Below, in pieces: positions 39,497-48,755 of a stretch of 64,000 bases of DNA; positions within the stretch are counted from its first letter, which is position 1, and every line of letters begins with the position of its first letter. The notes under the pieces are model-generated. The model was given only the letters and a program-made list of their open reading frames with translations, had not been told where the DNA came from and ran no database searches. Position numbers and translations under genes: made by a program. Source of the stretch: Gordonia jinghuaiqii (GTDB lineage: Bacteria > Actinomycetota > Actinomycetes > Mycobacteriales > Mycobacteriaceae); the NCBI RefSeq assembly GCF_014041935.1, contig NZ_CP059491.1, positions 558,001-622,000 on the forward strand, given 5' to 3'.

Positions 39497-40692
39497 GCGT
39501 GGACACCGCCCAGAGCGCGAACACGACAGCGCAGACGTACGCAGAGTTGCTCGACGCGGCCTTCGACGAGAGGGTCACCGCGTGGACCGCGCAGGCCGAG
39601 AGCGATCACCGCTTCCCGCGGCCGCTCCTCGAGCACCTCGGTGAGGCAGGGGTCTTCACCCGCAAGTGGGAGGACCGAAAGCTCACCGACCTGCACGACC
39701 ACTTCGCGCTCGGACGCCACCTCGGTGCGCTGGGTTCGGGCGCCATCGGGGTCGGTGTCAGCCTGCACGACTCGGCCATCGCCATCCTCCGCCGCTTCGG
39801 TCGTACCGACTACCTCAAAGACCTCGCCCAGCGCGCGATGACCGCCGAGGCGGTGCTGTGCATCGGTGCCTCCGAAGAGCAGGGCGGCTCGGACCTGCAG
39901 AACTCCGAGACCCGGATCGCGCCCGAGAACGGCGGATACCGCGTCGTCGGGCACAAGAAGTTCGTGTCGCTCTCGCCCATCGCCGACCACATGTTCGTGG
40001 TGTGCCGTGGCGTCGAGGACGGCCCCGACGGTGGCCTGGCGAACGCGGGCGGCAACGTGGCACTCGCCGCGGTGCCCATCGACTCGGTCCAGGTCGGCGA
40101 GCCATACCAGAAGCTGGGTGCCGGCCCCCTCGACACCGCGCCCGTCACGATCGACGCCTGGATTCCGGAGGAGGCGCTGATCGCCCGCCCCGGAACGGGT
40201 CTGGCCATCATCAGTTGGGGCCTGGCGCACGAGCGTTACTCGGTGGCCGCGCAGATCGCCGCCTCCTGTGAGGTGATGATCGGGGTGACCCTCGCCCGGA
40301 TGATGGACCGTACCCAGTTCGGCAAGAAGCTCTACGACCACCAGGCGTTGCGTCTGCGGATCGCCGACCTGCAGGCCCGCGTCGACGTGCTGGACTATTC
40401 GTTGAAAGGTGTTGCCGCCGAGGGCAAGATCAACTTGCGGACCGCGGCGGCCCTCAAGGCGACGGCGGCCAACCTCGGCGAGGAGGTCGCCTCGGAGTGC
40501 TTACACATCTTCGGCGGCATCGGTTACCTGGACACCGGCGTACCGATCGGACGCTGGTGGCGGGACATGAAGCTGGCGCGGGTCGGCGGCGGCACTGACG
40601 AGGTCCTGTGGGAACTGGTCGCCGCGGCGATGAAACCCGACACCGAGCGTTACCGTTCCCTGCTTTCCGGTTCCGACAACCAGACGCCCTGA
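39493..40692 (+). CDS. mbtN: acyl-ACP dehydrogenase (MbtN-like)
   Basis: A 399-residue acyl-CoA-dehydrogenase-fold flavoprotein. Visible: [17 protein letters not shown] for FAD and substrate, [17 protein letters not shown], the [21 protein letters not shown] helix, and HIFGGIGYL near the end. In mycobactin synthesis the homologue introduces the alpha-beta double bond in the acyl chain on the carrier protein. Overlap with the carrier gene supports the same substrate here. Confidence 0.82.
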   Translation: MSVDTAQSANTTAQTYAELLDAAFDERVTAWTAQAESDHRFPRPLLEHLGEAGVFTRKWEDRKLTDLHDHFALGRHLGALGSGAIGVGVSLHDSAIAILRRFGRTDYLKDLAQRAMTAEAVLCIGASEEQGGSDLQNSETRIAPENGGYRVVGHKKFVSLSPIADHMFVVCRGVEDGPDGGLANAGGNVALAAVPIDSVQVGEPYQKLGAGPLDTAPVTIDAWIPEEALIARPGTGLAIISWGLAHERYSVAAQIAASCEVMIGVTLARMMDRTQFGKKLYDHQALRLRIADLQARVDVLDYSLKGVAAEGKINLRTAAALKATAANLGEEVASECLHIFGGIGYLDTGVPIGRWWRDMKLARVGGGTDEVLWELVAAAMKPDTERYRSLLSGSDNQTP

Positions 40693-40741
40693 GCGTCCAC
40701 CCCGACACACAGACGCCCCGGCGTCGCGACCAGAGGTCACC

Positions 40742-42046
40742 ATGAACAGTCCAGTCAGCACCCCGGTAGATGCCCGCGTGACCGAACTCGCGCCTCCGGA
40801 CTTCACGTATCTCCACATGGATTCCGACAGTGCCCCCATGCACTGGTCGATGATCCTCGAACTCGACACCGGCGGCGAGCTGCTCGGCCTCGACGAGGTG
40901 CGGGCACGTGTGCGGGAACGCGCCGGGCTGTTCGACATCTTCCGGATGGGCGTTCGAAACGGCCGGTGGCGTAAGCCCGAGGTGGTGCTCGCCGATGCGG
41001 GCTGGGATGCGGGCGAGCACGTCTCGGAGCTCGGTTTCACCGATCGCGCACACCTGAACCGCAGGGTCTCCAAGCTGCTGGAGACCCCGCTGCCGCGGCC
41101 GCGCCCGTTCTGGGACATCACGCTGTTCACCCCGTCCGCCGGCGCCGAGGGCATCGGCCAGTGGGTTCTGCTGCGTGTGCACCACAGCATCTCCGACGGC
41201 ATCGCGGGCGCGGCGTTCGCGGCGCTCCTCGCCGACGGCGAGGAAGAGGATCTGGCCGAGTTCGAGCGGTTCGCCACCAGTCCCCGGTTCCGCATCAGCG
41301 GCATCGACCCGGACAAGCTCAAGGAGGCGAAGGCGGCCTACGCCGACCAGCATGCCGCCGGCGGCGGCAAGAAGCGGGCATGGCCCGCCCTGACGAAGTC
41401 GGGCAGACGCGAACACGCCCTGTTCACCGCGTCGACCCGCACGCTGCGCAAGGCGGCCAAACGCAACGACGCCACCGTCCACGAGTTCCTGCTCGCGGCC
41501 ATCGGACGCACCCTCAGCATCAACCCACCCGCCGCACCGCAGGCAGAGGTCGTCCGTGTGACACTGCCGGTCACTCTCGACGACGAGTTCCGCCACACCG
41601 GCAACGCAGTGTCTGTCGCGCTCCTCAACCTGCCGGGCAACGAGAAAGACCTGTCTCGCCAGATCGACCGGGCGCGAAGCGAATTGGGCACCATCGCCGA
41701 ACGCAAGCCGGAGCTTTACCTGGCCGCCGCCGACGATCTGCCGCGCGCGCCGCTGTGGGGCCTGCAGCGCGCCATCGTGAACGCGTCGATGTCGCACATG
41801 CACCCGGACATCCACGTCGGCATCAATCCCGGCTTCTCGCGGGTGCGATCGGTGCTCGGCAAGTCGATCGTCACCCTGACGCCGTTGTCGCCGCTCGCGG
41901 GTTACTCGCTGTCGGTGACCGCACTCATCCTCGGACACACCACCACCTTCGGGATCGTCACCGACTCCGAAGCCCTACCGGGGTACGCCGAAAAGTTCGT
42001 CGAGACACTCGACGAAGTCCTTCGGGAGGCCCTACCGTCAGCATGA
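40742..42046 (+). CDS. WS/DGAT-like condensation-fold acyltransferase
   Basis: A 434-residue protein of the wax-ester-synthase/diacylglycerol-acyltransferase superfamily, related to NRPS condensation domains. The catalytic HHxxxDG motif is intact as RVHHSISDG (H147, H148, D152, G153). NPGFSRVRSVLGKSIVTLTPLSP resembles the C-terminal family block. It has no counterpart in the mycobactin cluster. Its place after the acyl carrier and dehydrogenase suggests it transfers the acyl chain to the siderophore or a precursor. A storage-lipid role is less likely given the context. Confidence 0.75.
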   Translation: MNSPVSTPVDARVTELAPPDFTYLHMDSDSAPMHWSMILELDTGGELLGLDEVRARVRERAGLFDIFRMGVRNGRWRKPEVVLADAGWDAGEHVSELGFTDRAHLNRRVSKLLETPLPRPRPFWDITLFTPSAGAEGIGQWVLLRVHHSISDGIAGAAFAALLADGEEEDLAEFERFATSPRFRISGIDPDKLKEAKAAYADQHAAGGGKKRAWPALTKSGRREHALFTASTRTLRKAAKRNDATVHEFLLAAIGRTLSINPPAAPQAEVVRVTLPVTLDDEFRHTGNAVSVALLNLPGNEKDLSRQIDRARSELGTIAERKPELYLAAADDLPRAPLWGLQRAIVNASMSHMHPDIHVGINPGFSRVRSVLGKSIVTLTPLSPLAGYSLSVTALILGHTTTFGIVTDSEALPGYAEKFVETLDEVLREALPSA

Positions 42047-42059
42047 CGGACGACCGAGC

Positions 42060-42073
42060 TTAGGCTCACCTAG
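42060..42073. promoter_or_regulatory. DtxR/IdeR-like iron box
   Basis: TTAGGCTCACCTAG, 80 bp upstream of the MTB12-like gene, close to the iron-box consensus. It implies a separate iron-repressed promoter for the 42.1-44.0 kb pair. Confidence 0.65.
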
Positions 42074-42152
42074 TAACCCGGGGGTTCCCGGCCGCGATGC
42101 ACTACCTGGCCACACCACCGGCGACCGAAAACATCACAACGGAGACAACACC

Positions 42153-42971
42153 ATGCGCAACGACGTCAACTACCAGGACCCGGAGACCGTGGGCGACACC
42201 CATGAACCGGACGCGGGTTCGGAGAAGCGGTCGCGCGGGATCAACATCCCCACCGTGCTGGCGTCGGCAGGCGTCGCTGCCGTCATCTCCGCACTCATCG
42301 TCACCATCGGCGTCGTCGGTCTCGTGGTCAGCGAGCGGAACGACTCGTCGACCTCGGCCCAGCCGACCGTCATGAACCTCGGTGCCGCCGCGAATCCCAT
42401 GCAGCCGCAGGCGGTCGCCGGCGCCAACCAGCCCGGCGCCGTCCCCGGTCAGCCGGCTCCCGCAGCGGCACCGGCCCCCGCGCCGGCCGCCGAGAACGTA
42501 CCCGAGAGCGGCGGCACCGTCGGAGCTCCGCCGGCCGCCAACCCGGCCCCGGCTCCGGCGCCCGCACCGGGAGCGGCCACCGCGCCGCAGCAGCAGCAAC
42601 CCGCGGCGGCCGCCGCGCCGACGGCACTCACGCCGGGACAACTCAACACCAAGGTCAAGATCATCATGGACGCCCGCGGAAGCCGTGCCGCGCGGATCGC
42701 CGAACTCGAGGGCGGGGAGCGCGCGCTGCGCCAGATCGACGCCGTCGCGGCCGCGATCACCACCTACGGCAACGTCGGCCTCAGCTACCAGATGATCAAT
42801 CCGGTCCAGGTCAGCGGTACGACGATGACCGCTCCGCTGCAGATCAGCATCGTCGGACGCGGCAGCCAGAACCGCTCCATGACGTGGGTGTGGAACGGCA
42901 CCAAGTGGCAGCTGTCCAACAAGAGCGTCTGTACCATCGCCGGCTTCCTGCTGCTTCCCTGCTCGCTCTGA
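42153..42971 (+). CDS. membrane-anchored MTB12-like protein with Pro/Ala linker
   Basis: A 272-residue protein. Residues 1-32 are hydrophilic and cytoplasmic; one helix at about 33-60 (TVLASAGVAAVISALIVTI) follows. A Pro/Ala-rich linker spans residues 75-160. The C-terminal 110-residue domain ends WQLSNKSVCTIAGFLLLPC. That domain resembles the secreted mycobacterial antigen MTB12/CFP-2, although here it is tethered. Ribosome site GGAGA. Its location behind an iron box and before the siderophore-binding lipoprotein suggests a surface role in iron acquisition, not shown for this family. Confidence 0.6.
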   Translation: MRNDVNYQDPETVGDTHEPDAGSEKRSRGINIPTVLASAGVAAVISALIVTIGVVGLVVSERNDSSTSAQPTVMNLGAAANPMQPQAVAGANQPGAVPGQPAPAAAPAPAPAAENVPESGGTVGAPPAANPAPAPAPAPGAATAPQQQQPAAAAAPTALTPGQLNTKVKIIMDARGSRAARIAELEGGERALRQIDAVAAAITTYGNVGLSYQMINPVQVSGTTMTAPLQISIVGRGSQNRSMTWVWNGTKWQLSNKSVCTIAGFLLLPCSL

Positions 42972-43044
42972 CCTGCCCTGCGGCCACTTGCCTGACTGGC
43001 ACTTGCTCTGACGACACCGAACAACCCACTGGGAGATCTTCACC

Positions 43045-44016
43045 GTGACTTCACGACTTCGCCTCGGCGCGCTCATCGCCAGTGCGCTGATGTTCGCAGG
43101 CCTGCTGGCCGGCTGCTCGAGTTCGGATGACGAGGCCGGCGGCCAGGTGCAGCTCAACCTGCCCGACGGGCGGTCGGTCACCATTCCGGAGACTCCCGAG
43201 CGGATCGTGACATTGGGCGATCAGTGGACCGACGTCGTGCTGTCGTTCGGTGTCACCCCGGTCGGCTACTACGACTACTCCAAGTCGGCCACGGGGGAGA
43301 TGCAGCCCTGGTACGGCGAGAAACTCGCCGACGCCACCTTCGTCGACCCCACCAAGGGCGACGACGCGACGACCATCGCCAAGCTCGACCCGGACCTGAT
43401 CTTCGCGCCCGGCTTCGCGTCGAACAGCCCGGAGTTCCAGCAGATCGAGAAGCTCGCCCCGACGGTCAACTCCATCAGCGGCCAGGAGATCGACCCCTGG
43501 CAGGACATGGTCACCGTCATGGGAACCGTGCTGCACGAGCCCGAGAAGGCGAAACAGATCATCGACGGCGCCAAGGCGAAGATCGCCGCGGTCGGCGAGG
43601 AGAACCCCGGGCTCAACGGGAAGACCTACGCATTCGCCTTCATGTACGGCAACGATCAGCTGTCTGTTCTCGGGGACGAGAACGACGGTGCGGCAAAGCT
43701 GTTCAGCGAGCTCGGCCTGAAGATGGCGCCCAAGCTGGCAGCCGAGTACCAGCGCACCGGCCAGCCGCGCTTCGGGCTGAGCACGGAGAACATCCCGATG
43801 CTCGACGCCGATGTGCTCGTCGTCGCGACCGCCACCCCGCAGCAGGCCGAGACCCTGCGTGGCCTGCCGGGATACAAGAACCTGAAAGCGGTGAAAGGCA
43901 ACGCCGTCACGTTCATGACCCAGTCGCAGATCACCGGGCTCAACGCGCCGTCGCCGAACTCGATCCCGTACGTCTTGGATCTGCTCGAGCCCTCGTTCGC
44001 GGCTGCCGCGGCCTGA
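43045..44016 (+). CDS. iron-siderophore ABC substrate-binding lipoprotein
   Basis: A 323-residue class III solute-binding protein (FepB/FecB/DesE type). Signal peptide ALIASALMFAGLLAGC with lipobox LAGC, then PERIVTLGDQWTDVVLSFGVTPVGYYD typical of the family, and KLDPDLIFAPGF. It should capture the ferric siderophore at the cell surface. No matching permease or ATPase is present in this window. GTG start. It is followed by a strong hairpin. Confidence 0.88.
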   Translation: MTSRLRLGALIASALMFAGLLAGCSSSDDEAGGQVQLNLPDGRSVTIPETPERIVTLGDQWTDVVLSFGVTPVGYYDYSKSATGEMQPWYGEKLADATFVDPTKGDDATTIAKLDPDLIFAPGFASNSPEFQQIEKLAPTVNSISGQEIDPWQDMVTVMGTVLHEPEKAKQIIDGAKAKIAAVGEENPGLNGKTYAFAFMYGNDQLSVLGDENDGAAKLFSELGLKMAPKLAAEYQRTGQPRFGLSTENIPMLDADVLVVATATPQQAETLRGLPGYKNLKAVKGNAVTFMTQSQITGLNAPSPNSIPYVLDLLEPSFAAAAA

Positions 44017-44037
44017 TCCCGCCCATCCCAGACCATT

Positions 44038-44073
44038 CCGGCCCCGGTGTCGCCAGTGCGACGCCGGGGCCGG
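44038..44073 (+). terminator. strong GC hairpin after the lipoprotein gene
   Basis: CCGGCCCCGGTGTCGC (44038-44053) pairs with GCGACGCCGGGGCCGG (44058-44073) over 16 bp with a single wobble and a 4-nt loop, followed by TTTG. Probable terminator. Confidence 0.75.
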
Positions 44074-44113
44074 TTTGTGGTTCCGGGGCCTCGATCGCGG
44101 CCCTCGCCCTGGG

Positions 44114-44250
44114 GGCTCGGACCTACTCGGCCGGCGTGGGGTGCGCTGCTTGGGCCCGGGCGGTTCGGCGTGGGGTGCGATGGCTCGGACCTACTCGGCC
44201 GGCGGGAGGCCCCCGCTGGTCGAGCCGTGTCGAAACCACCTGGCGACCAG
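44114..44250 (-). repeat. composite intergenic repeat (copy 2)
   Basis: On the minus strand: GGTTTCGACACGGCTCG (44237-44221), flanked by CTGGTCG/CGACCAG (44216-44250). GCCGGCCGAGTAGG then occurs at 44203-44190 and 44135-44122. The pieces and order are the same as in copy 1 at 8052-8183. Inside, a 23-bp direct repeat recurs at 44114 and 44182. Confidence 0.8.
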
Positions 44251-44282
44251 ACCGATTCAGAGCAGCCCGCTCCCACACAGAT

Positions 44283-44315
44283 GAACGGCCGATCCGCGAT
44301 GCGAATCGGCCGTTC
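44283..44315. terminator. hairpin before the convergent hydroxylase gene
   Basis: GAACGGCCGAT (44283-44293) pairs with ATCGGCCGTTC (44305-44315), an 11-bp stem with an 11-nt loop. It sits 17 bp beyond the stop of the minus-strand siderophore operon, its likely terminator. Confidence 0.7.
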
Positions 44316-44332
44316 GGCTTCCGGTCTGGGGG

Positions 44333-45652
44333 CTAGGGCGCGACGACGTCGTCGTCGTCCGTGGCACCGAAGCTGGTGAACGCGGTCTGCTTGGGCAGGC
44401 GGTAGGCCTCACGACCGAGGACGGTGTTGAGGATGCGCGCGTTGCGGACCGCACCGATGTCGAGGTTGGGGGCCGAGACGCCGTGGGCGTGCTCTTCGGC
44501 GTTGGCCACGAAGATGCGGTTGGTCAGTGCGGGCTCGGTCTCGATCTCGTGATTGGCGCCGATGACGAGCCGTCCGCGTGAATCACGGTGCAGGAACGAC
44601 TCGACGGGGCCGAGGAAGTGAGCCTTGCGGGCCTGGTAACCGGTGCACGCGATGACCATGTCGGTGGTGTGCGCCAGCTGGGAACCGGTGTCGAGGTGGC
44701 GTCCGCGTACCTGCAGCTTGCCGTCGGCGAGGGTGTCCACACCGTCGACCTCGACGGAGATCCGCAGTTGCACCGGGTTCAGCTTGTCCTGCAGCTGACG
44801 GCGGTACAGCAGATCGTGGAGCCGGTCAAGGGTGTCGGTGGAGATGCCCTTGTGGAACTGCCAGTGCTGCGGGCGAACCCGGTCCCGTGCGGCCTCGGGC
44901 AGGCTGTGGAAGTAGTCCATGTACGCGGGCGTGGTCATCTCCAGCGACAGTTTGGTGAAGTCCAGCGGAGCGAACCAGGGGGTGCGGGTCCACCAGCGGA
45001 CGGCGGGGCCGCCACGCAGGTTCGACTCGAGCAGGTCGACGACGATCTCGGCGCCCGACTGCCCGGAACCGATCACCGTGACGGTGTCGGCGGCGAGCGC
45101 CTTCTCCTGGTTGAACAGGTAGTCCGAGCTGTGGATCACCGACGGTGAGTCCGACGACAGTGCTTGCGGAACAAATGGTTCGGTGCCGATGCCGACCACG
45201 ACGTGGCGGGCGAGCACCGTCGAGGTCGTCGTACCGACGCGGATGGTCACGCGGAAGGCGTCGGCCCCGGCGTCCCACACGACCTCCTCGACGGTGGTGG
45301 CGAATCGAAGCGAGTCGAGACGATTCACGCACCACAGCAGGTACGCCTCGTACTCGATGCGGGTCGGGAAGAAGTCCTCCCGAACCAGGAAGCGGTACAT
45401 GCGGTCGATGTCGGCCATGTAGTTCAGGAACGACAGGGGGTGCGTCGGATCGACCAGCGTCACCAGGTCGGACAGGAAACTCACCTGGAGTGTCGCGTCG
45501 TCGAACATCAGGCCCGGATGCCACCGGAACTCCTCGCGCGAGTCGACGACCAGCACGTCGACGTCGTCGAGGGTGGAGGCGAGCGCGGCGAGTCCCAGAT
45601 TGAAGGGGCCGCAACCGATCGCGAGTACGTCTACATTCTCAACAGGGCTCAT
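44333..45652 (-). CDS. desB: cadaverine/diamine N-hydroxylase (DesB-like; IucD/PvdA superfamily)
   Basis: A 439-residue flavin N-hydroxylating monooxygenase. FAD loop AIGCGPFNLGLAALA near residue 11, HPGLMFDDATLQVSFLSDLVTLVDPTHPLSFLNYM, NADPH loop VIGSGQSGAEIV near 187 and the CTGYQ motif near 335. Family members hydroxylate ornithine, lysine or diamines. The overlap with a decarboxylase gene and the DesC/DesD genes in the same operon point to a decarboxylated diamine such as cadaverine. Last gene of the operon; a hairpin follows. Confidence 0.8.
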   Translation of the reverse strand: MSPVENVDVLAIGCGPFNLGLAALASTLDDVDVLVVDSREEFRWHPGLMFDDATLQVSFLSDLVTLVDPTHPLSFLNYMADIDRMYRFLVREDFFPTRIEYEAYLLWCVNRLDSLRFATTVEEVVWDAGADAFRVTIRVGTTTSTVLARHVVVGIGTEPFVPQALSSDSPSVIHSSDYLFNQEKALAADTVTVIGSGQSGAEIVVDLLESNLRGGPAVRWWTRTPWFAPLDFTKLSLEMTTPAYMDYFHSLPEAARDRVRPQHWQFHKGISTDTLDRLHDLLYRRQLQDKLNPVQLRISVEVDGVDTLADGKLQVRGRHLDTGSQLAHTTDMVIACTGYQARKAHFLGPVESFLHRDSRGRLVIGANHEIETEPALTNRIFVANAEEHAHGVSAPNLDIGAVRNARILNTVLGREAYRLPKQTAFTSFGATDDDDVVAP

Positions 45653-47262
45653 TCGGGTACTCTCATCATCTCTTCGCGCAGCATTTCTTCGCGCTGGACT
45701 GTGTCGCCTTGGGTGGCGGTGCCTTCGGATTCCACCTCGAGAGCAACTCGCAGGAGTTCATCGAACAGTTCGTCGATGTCGCTCTCGGAGGTCTCCGGAT
45801 TGAGCAGTGTCAGCTTCAGGCAGGTCTGGGGTTCGTCCTCGCCGGGCACGCGCACCTGTGTGCGCCCGATGAGTGCCTTGCCGTCGGTGATCAGGCGGCG
45901 TCGCAGCTCACCGTTGACCGCGTCGAGGTCGGCGCAACGGTAGCGGAACACGATGGTGGTCAGCGAGACCGGCGCGATCAGCTCGAGCTGGAGCTCGGTC
46001 GCGATGCGCTGCTCGGCGTAGACCGCGAGGTCGTTGCACTGCTCGAGCATCTCTCCGAGTGTGTTCCGGCCGTAGGCCAACAGCGTTGCGGCGACTTTCA
46101 GTACGTCGGGGCGGCGAGTCGTCTGCAGGGTCTGGCCGAGAAGGCCGTTGTAGCCGGCTTCGACGTCGTCGTCGGGATTGAGGTAGGCGACCGAACGGTT
46201 CAGCGAGACGAAGCGATTGGCGTCCGACAGCAGCATGACGCTCGCCGCGGCGGGCTGCCAGCCGACCTTGTGCAGGTCGAGGGTCACCGAATCGGCGCGA
46301 TCGATGCCGGTCAGCAGGCCGGCCAGCCGGTCGGAGAACAGCGCACCGAATCCGTAGGCGGCGTCGACGTGCAGCCAGATCTCGTGACGTTCGGCGATGT
46401 CGGCGATCTCGGGCAGCGGGTCGACGGTGCCGAAGTCGGTGGTTCCGGCGGTGGCGACGATCGCCAGCGGGGTGGCCGCACCGGCGTCGCGTATCGCTGC
46501 CTCGAGGGCCTCGGGGATCATCCGGTGCTGTGAGTCGACGTCCACCGGGATGACCGCGGACTCGCCGAGTCCCAGTGCGGCGCATGCGCGGTGCACCGAG
46601 AAGTGGGCGACGCGCGAGCAGAACACCACCGGACGGCGCAGTGCGCCGACCCCGTCATGGCGGACGTCGATTCCCCTGCGAGCGGCGGTGTGATCGCGCG
46701 CGATCATGAGCGCCAGCAGATTCGAGATCGAACCACCGGGACTGAACACTCCGCCGGCGCGTTCACCGAACCCGGCCATGCGCGCGAGCGACTGGACGGT
46801 CCAGGTCTCGAGCGCGAGCGTCGCGGGCCCGGAATCGTAGGTGTCCAGCGAGGCGTTGGTCGCGCTGGCCAGCGCGTCTGCGGCGACCGCCACCGACAGC
46901 GGGGCAGGCTGCAGATGCGCAGCGGCCATGGGATGGGTGAGGTCGAGGCCGTACTCCGCGACCAGATGCGCCAGCCGGGTGAGGGCCTCGGATTCGCCGA
47001 TGCCGGATTCGGGGACCCCGTGCGGGCCGAGCAACGCGGTGACCGCTGCGAGGACCGCGACGGGGTCGCCCGGGGGCAGGGGTGCGCCGTGGTGGTGCTC
47101 GGTGACCGCGGCCGCCGCCTCGGCGAGACTGCGACCGACATCGGCCCAGCCGCCTCCCGGCCGAGCGAATCGTGAAGCACCCCAAGTCGACTGGCGGTCT
47201 TCGATCACTGAGTTCCCCTCTGCTGCCTCTGATGCGGTGGGTCGGGATGAACGGCGGGTCAT
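45649..47262 (-). CDS. desA: PLP-dependent group II decarboxylase (DesA-like)
   Basis: A 537-residue aspartate-aminotransferase-fold decarboxylase. The PLP lysine lies in LDLHKVGWQPAAASVML near residue 319; upstream are DAAYGFGALFSDRLAG and the cofactor block FSPGGSISNLLAL. The family includes lysine decarboxylase DesA (cadaverine) and diaminobutyrate decarboxylase (diaminopropane). The operon context with DesB, DesC and DesD favours cadaverine. Its ATG overlaps the upstream stop and its stop overlaps desB, so translation is coupled. Confidence 0.82.
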   Translation of the reverse strand: MTRRSSRPTASEAAEGNSVIEDRQSTWGASRFARPGGGWADVGRSLAEAAAAVTEHHHGAPLPPGDPVAVLAAVTALLGPHGVPESGIGESEALTRLAHLVAEYGLDLTHPMAAAHLQPAPLSVAVAADALASATNASLDTYDSGPATLALETWTVQSLARMAGFGERAGGVFSPGGSISNLLALMIARDHTAARRGIDVRHDGVGALRRPVVFCSRVAHFSVHRACAALGLGESAVIPVDVDSQHRMIPEALEAAIRDAGAATPLAIVATAGTTDFGTVDPLPEIADIAERHEIWLHVDAAYGFGALFSDRLAGLLTGIDRADSVTLDLHKVGWQPAAASVMLLSDANRFVSLNRSVAYLNPDDDVEAGYNGLLGQTLQTTRRPDVLKVAATLLAYGRNTLGEMLEQCNDLAVYAEQRIATELQLELIAPVSLTTIVFRYRCADLDAVNGELRRRLITDGKALIGRTQVRVPGEDEPQTCLKLTLLNPETSESDIDELFDELLRVALEVESEGTATQGDTVQREEMLREEMMRVPE

Positions 47263-48755
47263 CCGACGGTGAGTTTCTGTGCGACGCGCTGCTCGACGGT
47301 TCCGATCAGCGCGGAGACGGTGTCGGTCAACGAGGCCGGGATCAGGTCGACGAGCGAGGTGAGCACGACGGTGGCGCGTGCGGCCACCTCGTCGGCGACG
47401 ACGCCCGGCTGGTGATCGACCTCCACGTGCGTGGTGGTGTCGTCGGCCTCGAAGGCGATGGACAGGGGGTAGTTGGCGATCCCGTTGAACACCGACCGGC
47501 AGGTCACCGGGGCGTCGGCGGGTTGCGGGATGCCGCGCAGCGGCGCCGGACGCACCGACGCCATGATCTCCATGATCGGGAAGCGGCCACCCTGCTGCCG
47601 CAGTGCGGTCAGGATCGGCCCGAAGTCCGTGCCGGCGTGCTCCATCGCGCGGTAGATGACCGCACCGGCCTCACGCAGGTTCTGCTCGACCGTGGCCGAC
47701 GGGTCGATCCCGAAGCGCATCGGAATGATGTTGCCGCAGTAGCCGATGTGCTGTGGCGACTGTGCTCGGTGCCGGTTGTCGGCGGGGACCACCAGGACGT
47801 GGTCGGCGGCTCCGGTCAGCGCGTACGTGGCCAGTGAGCAGACGCCGATCAGCAGAGCGTTCGGTGTCGCTCCGACGGTCTGGGCGACCCGGGTGAAGGC
47901 CGTGAGCGAGTCGTGCGCCACCGGGACGGCGGCCTTGATGCCCTCGCGGTCGTCCATCGGGGAGAGCCAGCTCTCCTCGGCGCTCTCGGTGGGCAGCTCT
48001 CCCGACAGCGGATGACGGACGTCGTCGGCTGCCCACGTCGTGAGTGCGTGGCGCACAGCGCGTTCGGCGGCATCGGCTGCCGTGGCGGTATCCGGGGTAC
48101 CCGGCCGGGCGTCGGCACCGAGGTCGCCCGGCCACGACCCGGACACCAGGGTTCCCAACAGCAGCGGCCAGGACGTGTCGTCCACTGCGAGGTGATGGAC
48201 GACGAGGATCATCGTCACGGCGCCGTCGACGCCGGAGACCCGCAGTCGCAGCGGGGTTTCGGTGAACAGGTCGAAGGCGGTGCGGGTCAGGCGGGTGGCG
48301 ACGGTGTCGATGTCGACGTCGATGTCGGTGTCGATGTCTTCGGCGTGGGCGGGCTCCGGGCCATCGGTCGCGCCGCCGCCCCACGTCCACACCGAACCCG
48401 ACGCATCCCAGGCGCCCGCGCGCTGCACGGGACGGCGACGCGGCACCCCGGAGTCGTCGACCTCGACGACCGAACGCAGCACGTCGAAGCGTTCGACGAG
48501 CAGCTCGGCCGCGGCGACCACCGAGCCGACGGTGCGGGTGCCGCCGAACTCGAGGACGAGACCGATGTTGTGGGACAACGATTGCGGGTCGAGCTCATAG
48601 ATCTTCCACATCCGGCGTTCGGCGATGCCGAACTCCCCGAACGGCACACCCCCGGTTGCGGGCTCGGCGGTCGTGACCTGATCGGGAATTCCGGTGCCGG
48701 CGCGGGAGAGACGCTGCCGCAGCAGCGTGTATCGCGCTTCGGTCAACTCCGGCAT
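47259..48755 (-). CDS. free-standing NRPS condensation enzyme
   Basis: A 498-residue protein made only of a condensation domain. The catalytic motif is VVHHLAVDD (H187, H188, D192), with the usual final Gly of HHxxxDG replaced by Asp193. The C-terminal latch region contains [11 protein letters not shown]. Free-standing condensation domains such as VibH join a carrier-bound aryl group to a soluble amine. Here it could join the aryl-azoline acyl group to an amine of the DesD product. A short [11 protein letters not shown] run (GATGTC hexamers, 48304-48340) interrupts the N-lobe. ATG 48755 overlaps the acylase end by 13 bp. Confidence 0.78.
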   Translation of the reverse strand: MPELTEARYTLLRQRLSRAGTGIPDQVTTAEPATGGVPFGEFGIAERRMWKIYELDPQSLSHNIGLVLEFGGTRTVGSVVAAAELLVERFDVLRSVVEVDDSGVPRRRPVQRAGAWDASGSVWTWGGGATDGPEPAHAEDIDTDIDVDIDTVATRLTRTAFDLFTETPLRLRVSGVDGAVTMILVVHHLAVDDTSWPLLLGTLVSGSWPGDLGADARPGTPDTATAADAAERAVRHALTTWAADDVRHPLSGELPTESAEESWLSPMDDREGIKAAVPVAHDSLTAFTRVAQTVGATPNALLIGVCSLATYALTGAADHVLVVPADNRHRAQSPQHIGYCGNIIPMRFGIDPSATVEQNLREAGAVIYRAMEHAGTDFGPILTALRQQGGRFPIMEIMASVRPAPLRGIPQPADAPVTCRSVFNGIANYPLSIAFEADDTTTHVEVDHQPGVVADEVAARATVVLTSLVDLIPASLTDTVSALIGTVEQRVAQKLTVG

